From NCBI RefSeq assembly GCF_050589605.1, contig NZ_JBNGOO010000004.1: a stretch of DNA of 64,000 nt; one strand, given 5' to 3'. A model generated the notes under the pieces. The model did no database searches. It had not been told where the DNA came from and saw only the letters and a program-made list of their open reading frames with translations. Shown here piece after piece: positions 35,830 to 44,333 of this stretch; the stretch's first letter is position 1; each line of letters begins with the position of its first letter. The translations under genes and the position numbers were made by a program. Source of the stretch: Granulosicoccus sp947495035 (GTDB taxonomy: Bacteria > Pseudomonadota > Gammaproteobacteria > Granulosicoccales > Granulosicoccaceae).

Positions 35830-35860
35830 CCCTTCAACACTCATGATGCACTGCCCCGAA

Positions 35861-36307
35861 CTATTGTTCGGAAGCACCGGCCTTGCTGCCACTGGCCATG
35901 AAACGATCGAATTCTTCCTGATCGGCACGACGCCTGGCATCCATTCGAAAGTCGCTGAAACGCTGCGCACGTGATTTGATTTCTTCCTTGATTTCACGGA
36001 TGCGATCGTACTGCGTCTGCTGGTAGTCATTGAACACGACGTTGTCAGACTCGCCCTGCACCGATTTACTGCCATTGAACAGCCGGCCCCACTGTTCCCG
36101 CACGGCTCCCGGCAGATCCTGCACATCTCGACCCGAATAGATCCAGAACAGGATGACCAGGCCCACGGGCCAGAACAGCACGAATCCGGCGACCATGGCG
36201 ACGATATTGACGCCCGTCCAGCGACCACTGCGGCCTGCCTCGTCCGCGCTGCGTGACCATGAACGATGACTGCGCGATTCGACTGTACTTCTTCTTGATG
36301 AACACAT
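35861..36307 (-). CDS. DUF2852 membrane protein
   Basis: From the ATG at 36307, with an AGAGGT ribosome site, the product has 148 residues. A basic, Ser/Arg-rich N-terminus (1-28) precedes one long hydrophobic hairpin-like segment (about 33-56, VNIVAMVAGFVLFWPVGLVILFW as positions). A charged helical C-terminus of about 90 residues follows, with DRIREIKEEIKSRAQRFSDFR and DQEEFDRFMA, likely a coiled coil. DUF2852 has no known function. It is divergent from a TetR gene across a 220-base region holding two operator-like repeats. Confidence 0.72.
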   Translation of the reverse strand: MCSSRRSTVESRSHRSWSRSADEAGRSGRWTGVNIVAMVAGFVLFWPVGLVILFWIYSGRDVQDLPGAVREQWGRLFNGSKSVQGESDNVVFNDYQQTQYDRIREIKEEIKSRAQRFSDFRMDARRRADQEEFDRFMASGSKAGASEQ

Positions 36308-36426
36308 GATTGATACCTCTTGGCTTGTCGATGTCGAGAAGCGTGGGTAATGCAACAGCACTCTTCGAAATCAATGCATTTTATCTCATCAACTTCGACA
36401 ACGACCCGCTTCCTCAGCCGCTGCAT

Positions 36427-36443
36427 GTAAACACTGTTCACAT
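36427..36443. promoter_or_regulatory. Operator-like repeat, copy 1
   Basis: GTAAACACTGTTCACAT matches copy 2 (36491-36507) at 15 of 17 bases. Its first 15 bases form an imperfect palindrome (GTRAACA-n-TGTTYAC), the size and shape of a TetR operator. It lies in the gap between the divergent DUF2852 and TetR genes. Confidence 0.5.
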
Positions 36444-36490
36444 ATAGTAGCGGAAGATGAATCCGAATTTCAAGCGTTTTCGAAAAAAAA

Positions 36491-36507
36491 GTTAACACTG
36501 ATCACAT
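36491..36507. promoter_or_regulatory. Operator-like repeat, copy 2
   Basis: GTTAACACTGATCACAT is the second copy, 64 bases downstream of the first in the same orientation and 20 bases before the TetR ATG. This suits autoregulation by the TetR protein. Confidence 0.5.
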
Positions 36508-36527
36508 TGGCGAGTAGAATCGATTCC

Positions 36528-37151
36528 ATGAAACTTCCGATGAAAAAAGACAAGGGGAGCTACCATCACGGCAACCTGGCCGAATCGCTGCTGGATGCCG
36601 TGGATGAGCTCGCCACGCAATTCGGGCTGGAGGCGGTCAGCCTGCGAGCCTGCGCCAAGCGCCTGGGGGTATCGCCTTCCTCAGCCTTCCGTCATTACAG
36701 CGACAAGCGGGATCTGCTGACCGCCTTTGCCACCCGTGCCTTGTTGCAGCTCTCCGATACGCTCTCTGCAGCGAATGCAGACGCGCACCGGGAAGAAAAG
36801 GACGCTCTGCTCGCCGTCGGGCTTGCCTATATCGCCTTTGCCATCGACAAGCCGGCCTTTTTCCGTGCCATGTGGAACGAGGAAACCATCTACTCGAGTG
36901 ATGATGCCTATGTGGCAGCCGCCGAGCAGCTCAGCGCCAACCTGAAAGGCGGCTTTGCCGATTCGATTCACGACACTGACCCCGAGCAGCTCAGCGACGA
37001 AGAGCTGCTGGCCTGGTCATCCGTTCATGGGCTGGCGAACCTGTTCGTCGATGGGCCGGTTGGTCGTGGTCAGTCCAGACAGCACAAGCTGGCATTGGCA
37101 ACGCGCATGATCGATGCCATGCGACCGGCGTTTCGGCTGCCTTCGACCTGA
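36528..37151 (+). CDS. TetR/AcrR-family transcriptional regulator
   Basis: The ATG at 36528 gives 207 residues; a TTG at 36507 in the same frame would overlap the operator-like repeat. The N-terminal helix-turn-helix (about 10-60) contains YHHGNLAESLLDAVDEL and LRACAKRLGVSPSSAFRHYSDKRDLL. The C-terminal ligand domain has the WHG-type signature WSSVHGLANLF (about 170-180). It is upstream of a butanediol/acetoin-type dehydrogenase on the same strand and divergent from DUF2852; either or both could be its targets. The ligand is unknown. Confidence 0.88.
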   Translation: MKLPMKKDKGSYHHGNLAESLLDAVDELATQFGLEAVSLRACAKRLGVSPSSAFRHYSDKRDLLTAFATRALLQLSDTLSAANADAHREEKDALLAVGLAYIAFAIDKPAFFRAMWNEETIYSSDDAYVAAAEQLSANLKGGFADSIHDTDPEQLSDEELLAWSSVHGLANLFVDGPVGRGQSRQHKLALATRMIDAMRPAFRLPST

Positions 37152-37200
37152 TGCCGGACATCTGGCTCGGACACCGACTTGTCTCCGGCCCGCTCCAACC

Positions 37201-37244
37201 GTTGCAATACCCTGCAAGGCGTTGCAATGTGTGGCAAATGCAAC
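37201..37244. promoter_or_regulatory. Repeated TTGCAA-type motifs upstream of the SDR gene
   Basis: GTTGCAAT occurs at 37201-37208 and 37221-37228, exactly 20 bases apart (two helical turns). An inverted TGCAAC lies at 37239-37244. They sit in the 261-base gap between the TetR gene and the dehydrogenase and could bind a regulator of the latter. Confidence 0.35.
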
Positions 37245-37412
37245 ACCTGCACCGACACCGTCACTTTTGCCTGCCTCGCATGGGCTGACCCCATCGTTCA
37301 TTCTCCCTCGTCAACATGCTCAACTGCAGCTTCGGTCAGCTTGACACCAGAGCGCTGTTGCAGAGCTCGACAGTTGACTGACAAACCACGGAACGAGAGG
37401 AACACAGACGTC

Positions 37413-38192
37413 ATGGGAATAGAAGGGAAAGTTGCACTGGTCACCGGTGGGGCGCAAGGCATCGGTCTGGGAATCGCAAAGAGACTGGCGGCCGATGGAG
37501 CTGCAATTGCACTGGTCGACCTTGATCAGGGGAAGCTGGACAAGGCCGCTGCCGAGGTTGCCGAAGCCGGCACCAGGGTCACGACGTTCGTGGCTGATGT
37601 GGCCAATCGAGAGGCCCAATCGGCTGCCATCGATCACACCGAGTCGGAGCTTGGTGGCTTCGATATCATGATCAACAATGCCGGCATCGCGCAAGTCAAG
37701 CCCATTGCGGAAATTACCGAAGCCGACATGGACAGGATTCATGCGATCAACGTCAAGGGCGTGTTGTGGGGCATCCAGCTGGCGGCCGCCCGCTTCAAGG
37801 CCAACGGTACCCGGGGCAAGATCATCTCCGCCGCCTCGATTGCAGCACATGAAGGCTATGCCATGCTGGGCGCTTACTGTTCGAGCAAGTTCGCCCTCCG
37901 CGCTCTGACACAGGTTGCGGCCAAGGAATTTGCCAACGACGGCATTACCGTCAATGCCTATTGCCCCGGCGTGGTGGGCACCGACATGTGGGTGGAAATC
38001 GATGAACGCTTTGCCGAAATCACCGGCGCAAGGAAGGGCGAAACCTTCGATCAGTTTGTCGGTTCGATTGCTTTGGGGAGAGCCCAGACTCCCGTGGATG
38101 TTGCACAGCTCGTGTCCTATCTGGCGGGACCGGACAGCGATTACATGACTGGTCAGTGTGTGATCATCGATGGCGGCCTGGTGTACCGCTAG
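37413..38192 (+). CDS. budC: SDR-family meso-butanediol/acetoin/diacetyl reductase-type dehydrogenase
   Basis: From the ATG at 37413 the protein has 259 residues. It has the Rossmann glycine motif TGGAQGIG (about 11-18), NNAG, catalytic Ser in SAASIAAHEG, and YCSSK with catalytic Tyr and Lys. The C-terminal PDSDYMTGQCVIIDGG matches BudC/ButA acetoin reductases closely along the whole length. These enzymes interconvert diacetyl, acetoin and 2,3-butanediol with NAD(H). No acetoin synthesis or cleavage genes are adjacent, so the true substrate could be another hydroxyketone. The open frame upstream to 37179 is not family-like. Confidence 0.82.
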   Translation: MGIEGKVALVTGGAQGIGLGIAKRLAADGAAIALVDLDQGKLDKAAAEVAEAGTRVTTFVADVANREAQSAAIDHTESELGGFDIMINNAGIAQVKPIAEITEADMDRIHAINVKGVLWGIQLAAARFKANGTRGKIISAASIAAHEGYAMLGAYCSSKFALRALTQVAAKEFANDGITVNAYCPGVVGTDMWVEIDERFAEITGARKGETFDQFVGSIALGRAQTPVDVAQLVSYLAGPDSDYMTGQCVIIDGGLVYR

Positions 38193-38196
38193 AAAG

Positions 38197-38231
38197 TCTC
38201 GGCACGTCTCGAGACATCTCGGCACGTCTCG
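38197..38231. repeat. Short direct repeat downstream of the SDR gene
   Basis: TCTCGGCACGTCTCG occurs at 38197-38211 and 38217-38231, a 20-base period, with a GTCTCGAGAC palindrome between. It starts five bases after the stop codon. The function is unknown; it could form alternative hairpins. Confidence 0.6.
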
Positions 38232-38342
38232 TCGGTGCTGTGCGCGCTTGCTGACAAGTGGCCGTCATGCCCTGCCCGGTACGCAGCCCGGGCGGGACAT
38301 GGCGGCTTCTTCCCGGGAGCTGGTGCAACCCCGCCCTGGCGT

Positions 38343-40100
38343 TCAGGGTTGAACCGCGTACCCCTCATTCCACAACAGTGGCCCCAGTGTGCCACCATCA
38401 TCGGACTCGATCATGAAGGTATCGCGTTCGCCTTCCACAGGGGTGACATACAGCCGACTGCCATCATCGGCCCGAATCTCGATAGTGCCCTGTTGCCAGA
38501 AAAAACTCTCCTCGGGGTCTGCCCTTGAATAGGGCACGGATTCTCCGGTTTCAGGATCGCTGGCGATCAGGACATCGTCCTCGAAGCCGAGATCGACAAC
38601 GACTTGCAAGGTCTTGCCCCCCGTCCAGGGAGCGCTGACCGCAAAGGAACCCTGCACCGTGTTCTCGACACGGTACTCCAGTACCCGAATCGGCTGACCA
38701 TCGTCACCGGGCAAGGTCACACTGCCAATGCCCGAATTGTTGTCGATCTGCCTGCGAGTCATGGAGTAATCACGGACCTGCAACTGCCCTCCCTCCACCG
38801 GGCCTGCATACTCTGCCGAGTCCCAGCCGGATTCGATATTGGTTGCCACGAAGGAGGTATTGCCATAGGCATAGCCACCACTGAGCGTCTGTGTATTGCC
38901 GTTGCTGTCGGTCACCGAGAAATCATAGGCCGGGTAACGGACAATGCTGCCGCGCACCAGATTGCGAATGCCGCTGGTACCGCTGTAGGTGTTGTTGCCT
39001 GCCACGCAGCGGTCGAACACTGCATCGGAAGAATTGATGGAATAGGCCTGGTACACCGTGACGCTGCCACCGGCAGCACAGGTATAGGTCGCATAGCGAA
39101 TTCCGTCATGGTAGTCCTCTTCGCCATACACGTTTTCCACCGGCCAGGGAGGGTTCTGTTCGCCACCTTCCAGCAGGACGATGTCGTCGATGGTATTGCT
39201 GATGAAGAAGGCCTTGTTCTGAAAGTTCAGATCCTCCGCCGCGCTGTCGTACATGCCGTCGATGGCCTCTTCATTGATGACATCAACCAGGCTGGCCAGC
39301 AGTTCCTGAGCATTGTCCAGCCTGAGCTGGCGTTCCGAAGCGGAAGCATCCGTGGATGCCGGCACGGTGATCGAGACTCCCTCGGACAGGTCAAATGGTC
39401 TGATGTCGAATTCGTAGGCCTGATCAGCGGCCAACCCCTCGATGAAGAAACTGGTGCCTCGGGTGCTGCCTATCACCACACCATCCTGAAACACCGTGTA
39501 TTCGATGGGCGACTGCGCACCGGCCTGGCGTGCCCAGAAGAGTTCGATGGCGGAGGATGAGTAGCGCGCATGGCGCAGATCGATGGCCTGCAGGCTGGAT
39601 CCGTCATCGCCGGGAACAACGATGTTTTCCCAGCGCCGACCACTCGTGTGGTTGATGACAATGTATTCGCCGGGAGCCAGCGAACAGCTGCGCCCACCCT
39701 GGCAAAGCGATTCATAGGTGCCGGCCCGTTGCACCTGGTACCAGCCATCGTCCGGCCAGCTGACGCCATTGGCAGTGATGACGATCTGTTCTTCCTCGAC
39801 CGGACCCAGCTCGACTCGGATATCCTCGAATCGCTCACCCGTGGTGTGGTTGATGACGATATATCGCCCCATCGGCACCTCGCAGGAACTGACTCCCGCA
39901 CAGATCTCTCGGTAGTCCGAGCGGCTCTGTACCTGATACCAGCCATCGCCGGGCATCATGATGGTCTGGCCTTCCATCGTCGGTGCGACCTGGGCAATAC
40001 CGCTGGTGCATGACAGTGACAGGCCCACCAATACGCCGGTGAGGCTGCAAGGGTATTTGTGCCACTCACAAGCTGCAGAGCGCATGAAGGGAATACTCAT
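38343..40100 (-). CDS. Secreted protein with tandem DGWYQVQ repeats and a fibronectin-III-like domain
   Basis: I do not recognise a named family. The 585-residue protein has an N-terminal signal (about 1-36). Two copies of a 45-residue Cys-containing module follow, at 52-96 and 118-162. Each opens DGWYQVQ, has two cysteines six residues apart (67/73 and 133/139), then YIVINHT and a closing hydrophobic strand. A fibronectin-III-like domain follows (about 175-255, YTVFQDGVVIGSTRGTSFFIEGL). The remaining 320 residues are beta-rich and acidic. It is probably extracellular or surface-bound and is transcribed alone. A carbohydrate or matrix-binding role is speculation. Confidence 0.7.
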   Translation of the reverse strand: MSIPFMRSAACEWHKYPCSLTGVLVGLSLSCTSGIAQVAPTMEGQTIMMPGDGWYQVQSRSDYREICAGVSSCEVPMGRYIVINHTTGERFEDIRVELGPVEEEQIVITANGVSWPDDGWYQVQRAGTYESLCQGGRSCSLAPGEYIVINHTSGRRWENIVVPGDDGSSLQAIDLRHARYSSSAIELFWARQAGAQSPIEYTVFQDGVVIGSTRGTSFFIEGLAADQAYEFDIRPFDLSEGVSITVPASTDASASERQLRLDNAQELLASLVDVINEEAIDGMYDSAAEDLNFQNKAFFISNTIDDIVLLEGGEQNPPWPVENVYGEEDYHDGIRYATYTCAAGGSVTVYQAYSINSSDAVFDRCVAGNNTYSGTSGIRNLVRGSIVRYPAYDFSVTDSNGNTQTLSGGYAYGNTSFVATNIESGWDSAEYAGPVEGGQLQVRDYSMTRRQIDNNSGIGSVTLPGDDGQPIRVLEYRVENTVQGSFAVSAPWTGGKTLQVVVDLGFEDDVLIASDPETGESVPYSRADPEESFFWQQGTIEIRADDGSRLYVTPVEGERDTFMIESDDGGTLGPLLWNEGYAVQP

Positions 40101-40200
40101 CTGAAATCCTGTCAGCGTGATGATATTCGTTCGAATCTACACCGGGACTGCCTGCTGTGACAACGCCACAATTACCTGAAGAGCACCGCCGGATCGCCGT

Positions 40201-41469
40201 TCATCGGCGCTCGCGCCAGGCGTCCATGAGCTGGTATTGCCAGTAGGTCGCCTGTACTGCCGCCCGCCCCACCACACCACCGGTGTATTCGAGTCCGAAC
40301 GGCGCAAAATGTCGGTAACGGTCACTCTCTTGCAAAATGGCTTCAGCCACGACCTTGCCACCGATTGCCGTCGTGGCCATGCCATGCCCTCCAAAGGCGG
40401 TGCAATACCACAAGCCTGACAACAGCTGACCGATCTGCGGCATGCGATGCCGCGCATAGCTCATGAGACCCGACCAGGCCATATCCACCTGGAGTTCCCT
40501 CAGTTGCGGGTAGGTGGCAACCATGCTCTGGTGCAGCAGTCGCGACAGGGCACGCGGTTCGCTGGTGCGCGTCGTGATCCTGCCTCCCCATAGCAAGCGC
40601 CTGCCATCGTCCACAAGGCGATAATAGTCCGAGGCACGCCGGTCATCCAGAATGGCAGAGCGAGTCTGCAGGGCACTGGCCAGCAGCTCCGGATTGGCCT
40701 CGGTGAGCATGACGTACGTGGCAATGGGCAGAAAACTGCGATGCAGCACCGGCAGCAACCTGCCGGTATAGCCGCCCGTGGCAACCACCACATCGTGTGC
40801 ATTGACTGTTCCACGAGGCGTGACGATCTGCCAGTTGCCGCGCACGCCCTTGATGGACTCCACGATGGTTTCTTCGTAGACATGGCCGCCCAGCTGACGC
40901 GCGGCATCGACCAGGCCACGCGCATAGGCCAGCGGATTGAAATGAAAGGCATTGCGATCATGCAGCGCATCGTGATAGCGCCCTGATTGCAGGCATTCGC
41001 TCAATGCGTCGCGATCCAGATAATCGACCGCATAGTCGAATTGCTCGGCATACCAGTCACGCCTTGCGCGGAGCTGTGCAGCGGCTGGATAACGACAGGC
41101 GCTGATGATGCCATTGACCGGCGCTGCCGACTCGATGCCCAGCTGTCGAATGTTGGCGGCAACCAGCCGCATGCCCTCGATCGACAAACCGTGCAGAATC
41201 CGCGCTTCGGCGGCACCGACTCGAGCTTCAATGGCCTGGTAACCCTGTGCATATCCAGGGGATACAAAACCGCCGTTGCGCCCGGATGCTCCCCAGGCGA
41301 TACGTTCGGCTTCCAGCACGACGACCTGCCTTCCGGCACGCAACAGTTCCAGTGCCGTGCTCAGTCCGGCCAGCCCTGCGCCAATGATGCAGACATCCGT
41401 ACCCGTGTCTTCAGCCATGACATGAACGGACTGTTCCGGCAGGCTACGGCTGTACCAGGTATCGATCAT
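40201..41469 (-). CDS. FAD-dependent oxidoreductase, DAO family
   Basis: The 422-residue protein has the dinucleotide motif VCIIGAGLAGLSTALEL (about 27-43) and ASGRNGGFVSPG, typical of DAO-family enzymes of the gamma-glutamylputrescine oxidase (PuuB/OrdL) type. VVATGGYTGRL and the C-terminal GLWYCTAFGGHGMATTAIGGK complete the FAD site. Such enzymes oxidise secondary or primary amines to imines and hydrogen peroxide. No puu-type genes adjoin it, so the amine substrate is unknown. It lies between the secreted repeat protein and an orphan BrnA-like gene, and is probably monocistronic. Confidence 0.85.
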   Translation of the reverse strand: MIDTWYSRSLPEQSVHVMAEDTGTDVCIIGAGLAGLSTALELLRAGRQVVVLEAERIAWGASGRNGGFVSPGYAQGYQAIEARVGAAEARILHGLSIEGMRLVAANIRQLGIESAAPVNGIISACRYPAAAQLRARRDWYAEQFDYAVDYLDRDALSECLQSGRYHDALHDRNAFHFNPLAYARGLVDAARQLGGHVYEETIVESIKGVRGNWQIVTPRGTVNAHDVVVATGGYTGRLLPVLHRSFLPIATYVMLTEANPELLASALQTRSAILDDRRASDYYRLVDDGRRLLWGGRITTRTSEPRALSRLLHQSMVATYPQLRELQVDMAWSGLMSYARHRMPQIGQLLSGLWYCTAFGGHGMATTAIGGKVVAEAILQESDRYRHFAPFGLEYTGGVVGRAAVQATYWQYQLMDAWRERR

Positions 41470-41677
41470 GCGGGGAGTTCAACAGTGAGCAGGCATTGAC
41501 AGACGAAAAGCGACAGGCAGAGGCTGACCGTTTTCCTGCCACGCACCCGCAGTCGTCAGGCACCCGTGCAGAATCGTGTCCAGCCTGGCCGGATACTACC
41601 ACTGTGCTCTGTCTACCGCTGCCACCGTTGCAAAGGCCGCATACAGGGCCACACAGCGCCAGAAAAATCGACCTGCC

Positions 41678-42106
41678 TCAGCCCTGACCCGTACCGGCAA
41701 GCTCGATTCTCGTCTCCGGCCCGGATGCCCCGTCGCCCTCGCCGTCAGTCGCTGCCTCGGGACTCGACCCCGTGTCAGCATCGTCCACGGCGTCGACTGC
41801 CGGATCATCCTGCTTGATGCCGGTGGTCTCGGCAGTACTGCTGCCTGTGGTTGCCTCGACTCTGCTGCCCTTGTCGATTTCCATCAAGGCTGTCAGCAGA
41901 CCATTGATGCGACTGTAATGACGAGGTCCCATGTCCTTCAGCCATGCCATCACCTCGGCATTGAGACGTATCTTGGCATCCACCTTGGGAATGTATCCGG
42001 AGCCTCGTCGTGGGCGGCCGATGACCGATGTGGCAACCACGTCGTCAGCGCGCTTGAACAACGCCTCGAGGTCAATGTATGTCTTGTCCGTGCTTGAATC
42101 TGGCAT
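41678..42106 (-). CDS. BrnA-like antitoxin/ribbon-helix-helix protein without a BrnT partner
   Basis: This 142-residue protein has a BrnA/DUF4415-like segment at about 42-77: KIRLNAEVMAWLKDMG followed by RHYSRINGLLTALM. In BrnA antitoxins this is the DNA-binding ribbon-helix-helix region that closes the protein. Here it is central and followed by about 65 low-complexity residues rich in Asp, Glu, Ser and Thr. No BrnT-like toxin is encoded on either side. It may be a free-standing regulator or a relic of a toxin-antitoxin pair. A regulator role is inference. Confidence 0.6.
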   Translation of the reverse strand: MPDSSTDKTYIDLEALFKRADDVVATSVIGRPRRGSGYIPKVDAKIRLNAEVMAWLKDMGPRHYSRINGLLTALMEIDKGSRVEATTGSSTAETTGIKQDDPAVDAVDDADTGSSPEAATDGEGDGASGPETRIELAGTGQG

Positions 42107-42249
42107 CCGGAAACTTCCACCGTGTACATGTCTTTAATCGGTGGCCAGTTTATCCATCCGGTTTTTTTTCAAATGCTGCGCAGATCACACATATGTGCCA
42201 GAGTTGCAACCGGCACACGGTTCTTTGAACCGATAGCCACTATCGCCCT

Positions 42250-42349
42250 CTCGACACGTCTGCCGGCTCCAATATTACTTGCTGCCCGGGTACCACTCGC
42301 TCGACACGTCCGACGTGTGCACTCTTGCTTACTGCTCGGGTGCTGCCAG
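42250..42349. repeat. Imperfect 50-bp tandem duplication
   Basis: Positions 42250-42299 and 42300-42349 agree at about 35 of 50 bases when aligned without gaps. CTCGACACGTC is identical at 42250 and 42300, and a GCTGCCCGGGT/ACTGCTCGGGT pair lies at 42281 and 42331. The second copy includes the stop codon of the neighbouring lipoprotein gene. Confidence 0.55.
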
Positions 42350-43102
42350 CTCGATGACCGGATGAGCGGCCGGGTTGCTCAACTCACAGCCCTGAGCGCT
42401 GATCGCCTGGTCACCCACACCAATGGTGAAGTTTCCGGCCTTGGCAATGCCGGTTGCACAATAGTCCGGCAGGCGCAAGGCATACAGACAGCCGCCGGGG
42501 ACCGGTTTTCGCAGCACCACACTGGTCGGTGCATCGGGGGCAAAGCCCGCCAGATAGGCTGTCACCGAACCGGTGCCCAGTTCAGCGGTCAGACCGACCA
42601 CATCCTGTTGGCGATGCTGCAGCTGGATGGCACCATCGCCACGTGAGAGCAGTTCCAGTGAATTGCCGAGGCTCTGCGTCAACGTGACATAGGCGGATAC
42701 GTCCTGAGGGCTGTCGAGGTCGCCGGCTGCCTGTTCCTCAACCGTCAGGGATCGGGTCACCGCCATGTCGAAACTCTGGCCGACCAGCGAACATCGTGCG
42801 GACGAGTCGATGGTCAGGCCGATACGTTCCTGATCAACCAGATCAGCCGGCACATCCCGGGTCGGGCCACTCAACTCACCGACTTCGCCAATCTCACCGG
42901 CATCCGGTATCTCATCCTGCCCGAGCCCCTGCTCTTCTTCATTGTCGGTGTCTTCCTGTTCCTGCTCATCGCCGTCCTCGACCGGACTGCTCGAGCTGCT
43001 ACTGTCTCCGCAGGCGCTCAGCACGAAACAGGGCAACAGGACCATCATGGCCAGCCAGGGATGGTTACCGGATCGGTCGCGGGTCTGAAATCGCTCGAGC
43101 AT
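42329..43102 (-). CDS. Lipoprotein of unknown function
   Basis: I do not recognise the family. From the ATG at 43102 it has 257 residues. A signal with lipobox (LSAC, Cys about 30) is followed by a Ser run and an acidic Asp/Glu/Gln linker (about 38-75). The globular part (about 85-257) has four cysteines (SARCSL, GGCLYAL, DYCATG, QGCELS), enough for two disulfides, and reads as beta-rich. It is probably outer-membrane anchored. The gene precedes nothing on its strand until BrnA and follows the CelD-like gene by about 100 bases. Confidence 0.68.
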   Translation of the reverse strand: MLERFQTRDRSGNHPWLAMMVLLPCFVLSACGDSSSSSSPVEDGDEQEQEDTDNEEEQGLGQDEIPDAGEIGEVGELSGPTRDVPADLVDQERIGLTIDSSARCSLVGQSFDMAVTRSLTVEEQAAGDLDSPQDVSAYVTLTQSLGNSLELLSRGDGAIQLQHRQQDVVGLTAELGTGSVTAYLAGFAPDAPTSVVLRKPVPGGCLYALRLPDYCATGIAKAGNFTIGVGDQAISAQGCELSNPAAHPVIELAAPEQ

Positions 43103-43202
43103 GGGTTTGTTCCCTGAAAGTGGCGGACCGAATGCGAAGACTCTCGCCGGATGATTCGTATGGTTACCAGAATTCTCGACGAGGTCAATCGCTGGCAGGC
43201 GA

Positions 43203-44333
43203 TCAGGCGCCAACAGCTGTCAGTCCCTGGCGACGGCGCAGTTGATCCCTGGCTCCCCCCATCAGCGCGCGCACACCGGGCCGCAGATAGGCGACATCCA
43301 CCGTGCGTGTCTCGTCGCGGGCGTAGACCGACTTGTAGGCATAGTGCCCCTTGAGCATGTCGAGTCCTGTCATGCCCTGCTCGATACCCCGCTGAATCAC
43401 ATAGGTGAACAACACATGACCGGGGCTCAGGTTTTCATGCTCGGGCGAATAGCCACTCTGCATGAACAGCAATTCACCGCGCCAGACGAAGATGTACTGC
43501 ACGCCGATGATCTTTCCATCAAGCTTCAGGGTGGCCAGCCACAGGGCGTCGTCCGCGAAGAACTGACGAATGATCGCTCGGTGAAACTGCTCGTAGGCAG
43601 CGCTGCGAAAACCGCCGGCCTCCTGCTTGCTCTCCCAGCGCAGACGATGCAGTGCAACCAGCGCATCGCAGGCTTCGGCCAGATCCTCCTTCGACGCGCA
43701 CAGCGACAGTTCCCATCGCCCTGCTGCATCCAGACGATTCTGCCGATGGTTGATCTGCTTGCGGCGCTTGCGACTCAGTTGTGCTCGATAGTCGTCGAAG
43801 CTTCCCGGCAGTGCCGATTTCTGGATCACATGGTATCGCGGCGTCAGTGCCACTCCGGGCAGCTGTGCCGCCAGAGCGCCGGCCCGCCTGGCCAGCGAGG
43901 AGCTCTCGGCCATATCGCTCAGCAGCAGCTTCTGCCAGCCCGGGATCCGGGGCAGGTATTGCAATATCATCCGCTCTGCAGCATCGCGTCTGGCCGGAAT
44001 GGCAATGATATCAAGGTAGTCCGGAGAGGTATCACCGCCACTGCCCAGGAAACGCAGAACCCTGACTGGAATCACTCGGCACATGCGCGCTGTTTGCAGA
44101 TACAGAGGTGCAATGGCAACCACCCGGCGTCCTTCGCGCACTACCAGCAATGCCAGGGTGTCACGGGGGCTGGCGTAGTGCTGCCACCACAGACTGTTCC
44201 AGGTCCAGGTATTGAAGGGGGTACAGCGCGTGTCCAGTCGCTCCAGGCCTTGCCAGATGAGCCGCAGTTGCTCGAAGGCTTCCGCCGACTGCAGACACTG
44301 AATACTCAGCGAGTCGGTGTCCGGCTCGATCAC
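43203..44333 (-). CDS. CelD/BcsL-like GNAT acyltransferase
   Basis: The 376-residue protein, with a GTG start overlapping the upstream stop by four bases, belongs to the FemAB/CelD-like acyltransferase group. Landmarks are WTWNSLWWQHYA near 43-54, the substrate region FDDYRAQLSRKRRKQINHRQNRL, and the C-terminal acetyl-CoA block LYFVWRGELLFMQSGYSPE-like (ending GHVLFTYVIQRGIEQGMTGLDMLKGHYAYK). Relatives act in exopolysaccharide, cellulose or lipid modification and peptide-bond formation. Coupling to the cupin gene implies a shared pathway. The acyl donor and acceptor are unknown. Confidence 0.78.
   Translation of the reverse strand: MIEPDTDSLSIQCLQSAEAFEQLRLIWQGLERLDTRCTPFNTWTWNSLWWQHYASPRDTLALLVVREGRRVVAIAPLYLQTARMCRVIPVRVLRFLGSGGDTSPDYLDIIAIPARRDAAERMILQYLPRIPGWQKLLLSDMAESSSLARRAGALAAQLPGVALTPRYHVIQKSALPGSFDDYRAQLSRKRRKQINHRQNRLDAAGRWELSLCASKEDLAEACDALVALHRLRWESKQEAGGFRSAAYEQFHRAIIRQFFADDALWLATLKLDGKIIGVQYIFVWRGELLFMQSGYSPEHENLSPGHVLFTYVIQRGIEQGMTGLDMLKGHYAYKSVYARDETRTVDVAYLRPGVRALMGGARDQLRRRQGLTAVGA

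Noticed and set aside
35467..36498. 343-codon open frame antisense to the proS end and overlapping DUF2852
   Set aside because: It is in a different frame from the DUF2852 protein and overlaps proS, the terminators and the operator repeats.
41470..41677. Possible small gene in the gap between the FAD oxidoreductase and BrnA-like genes
   Set aside because: Three overlapping short frames exist, none with a ribosome site or family resemblance.
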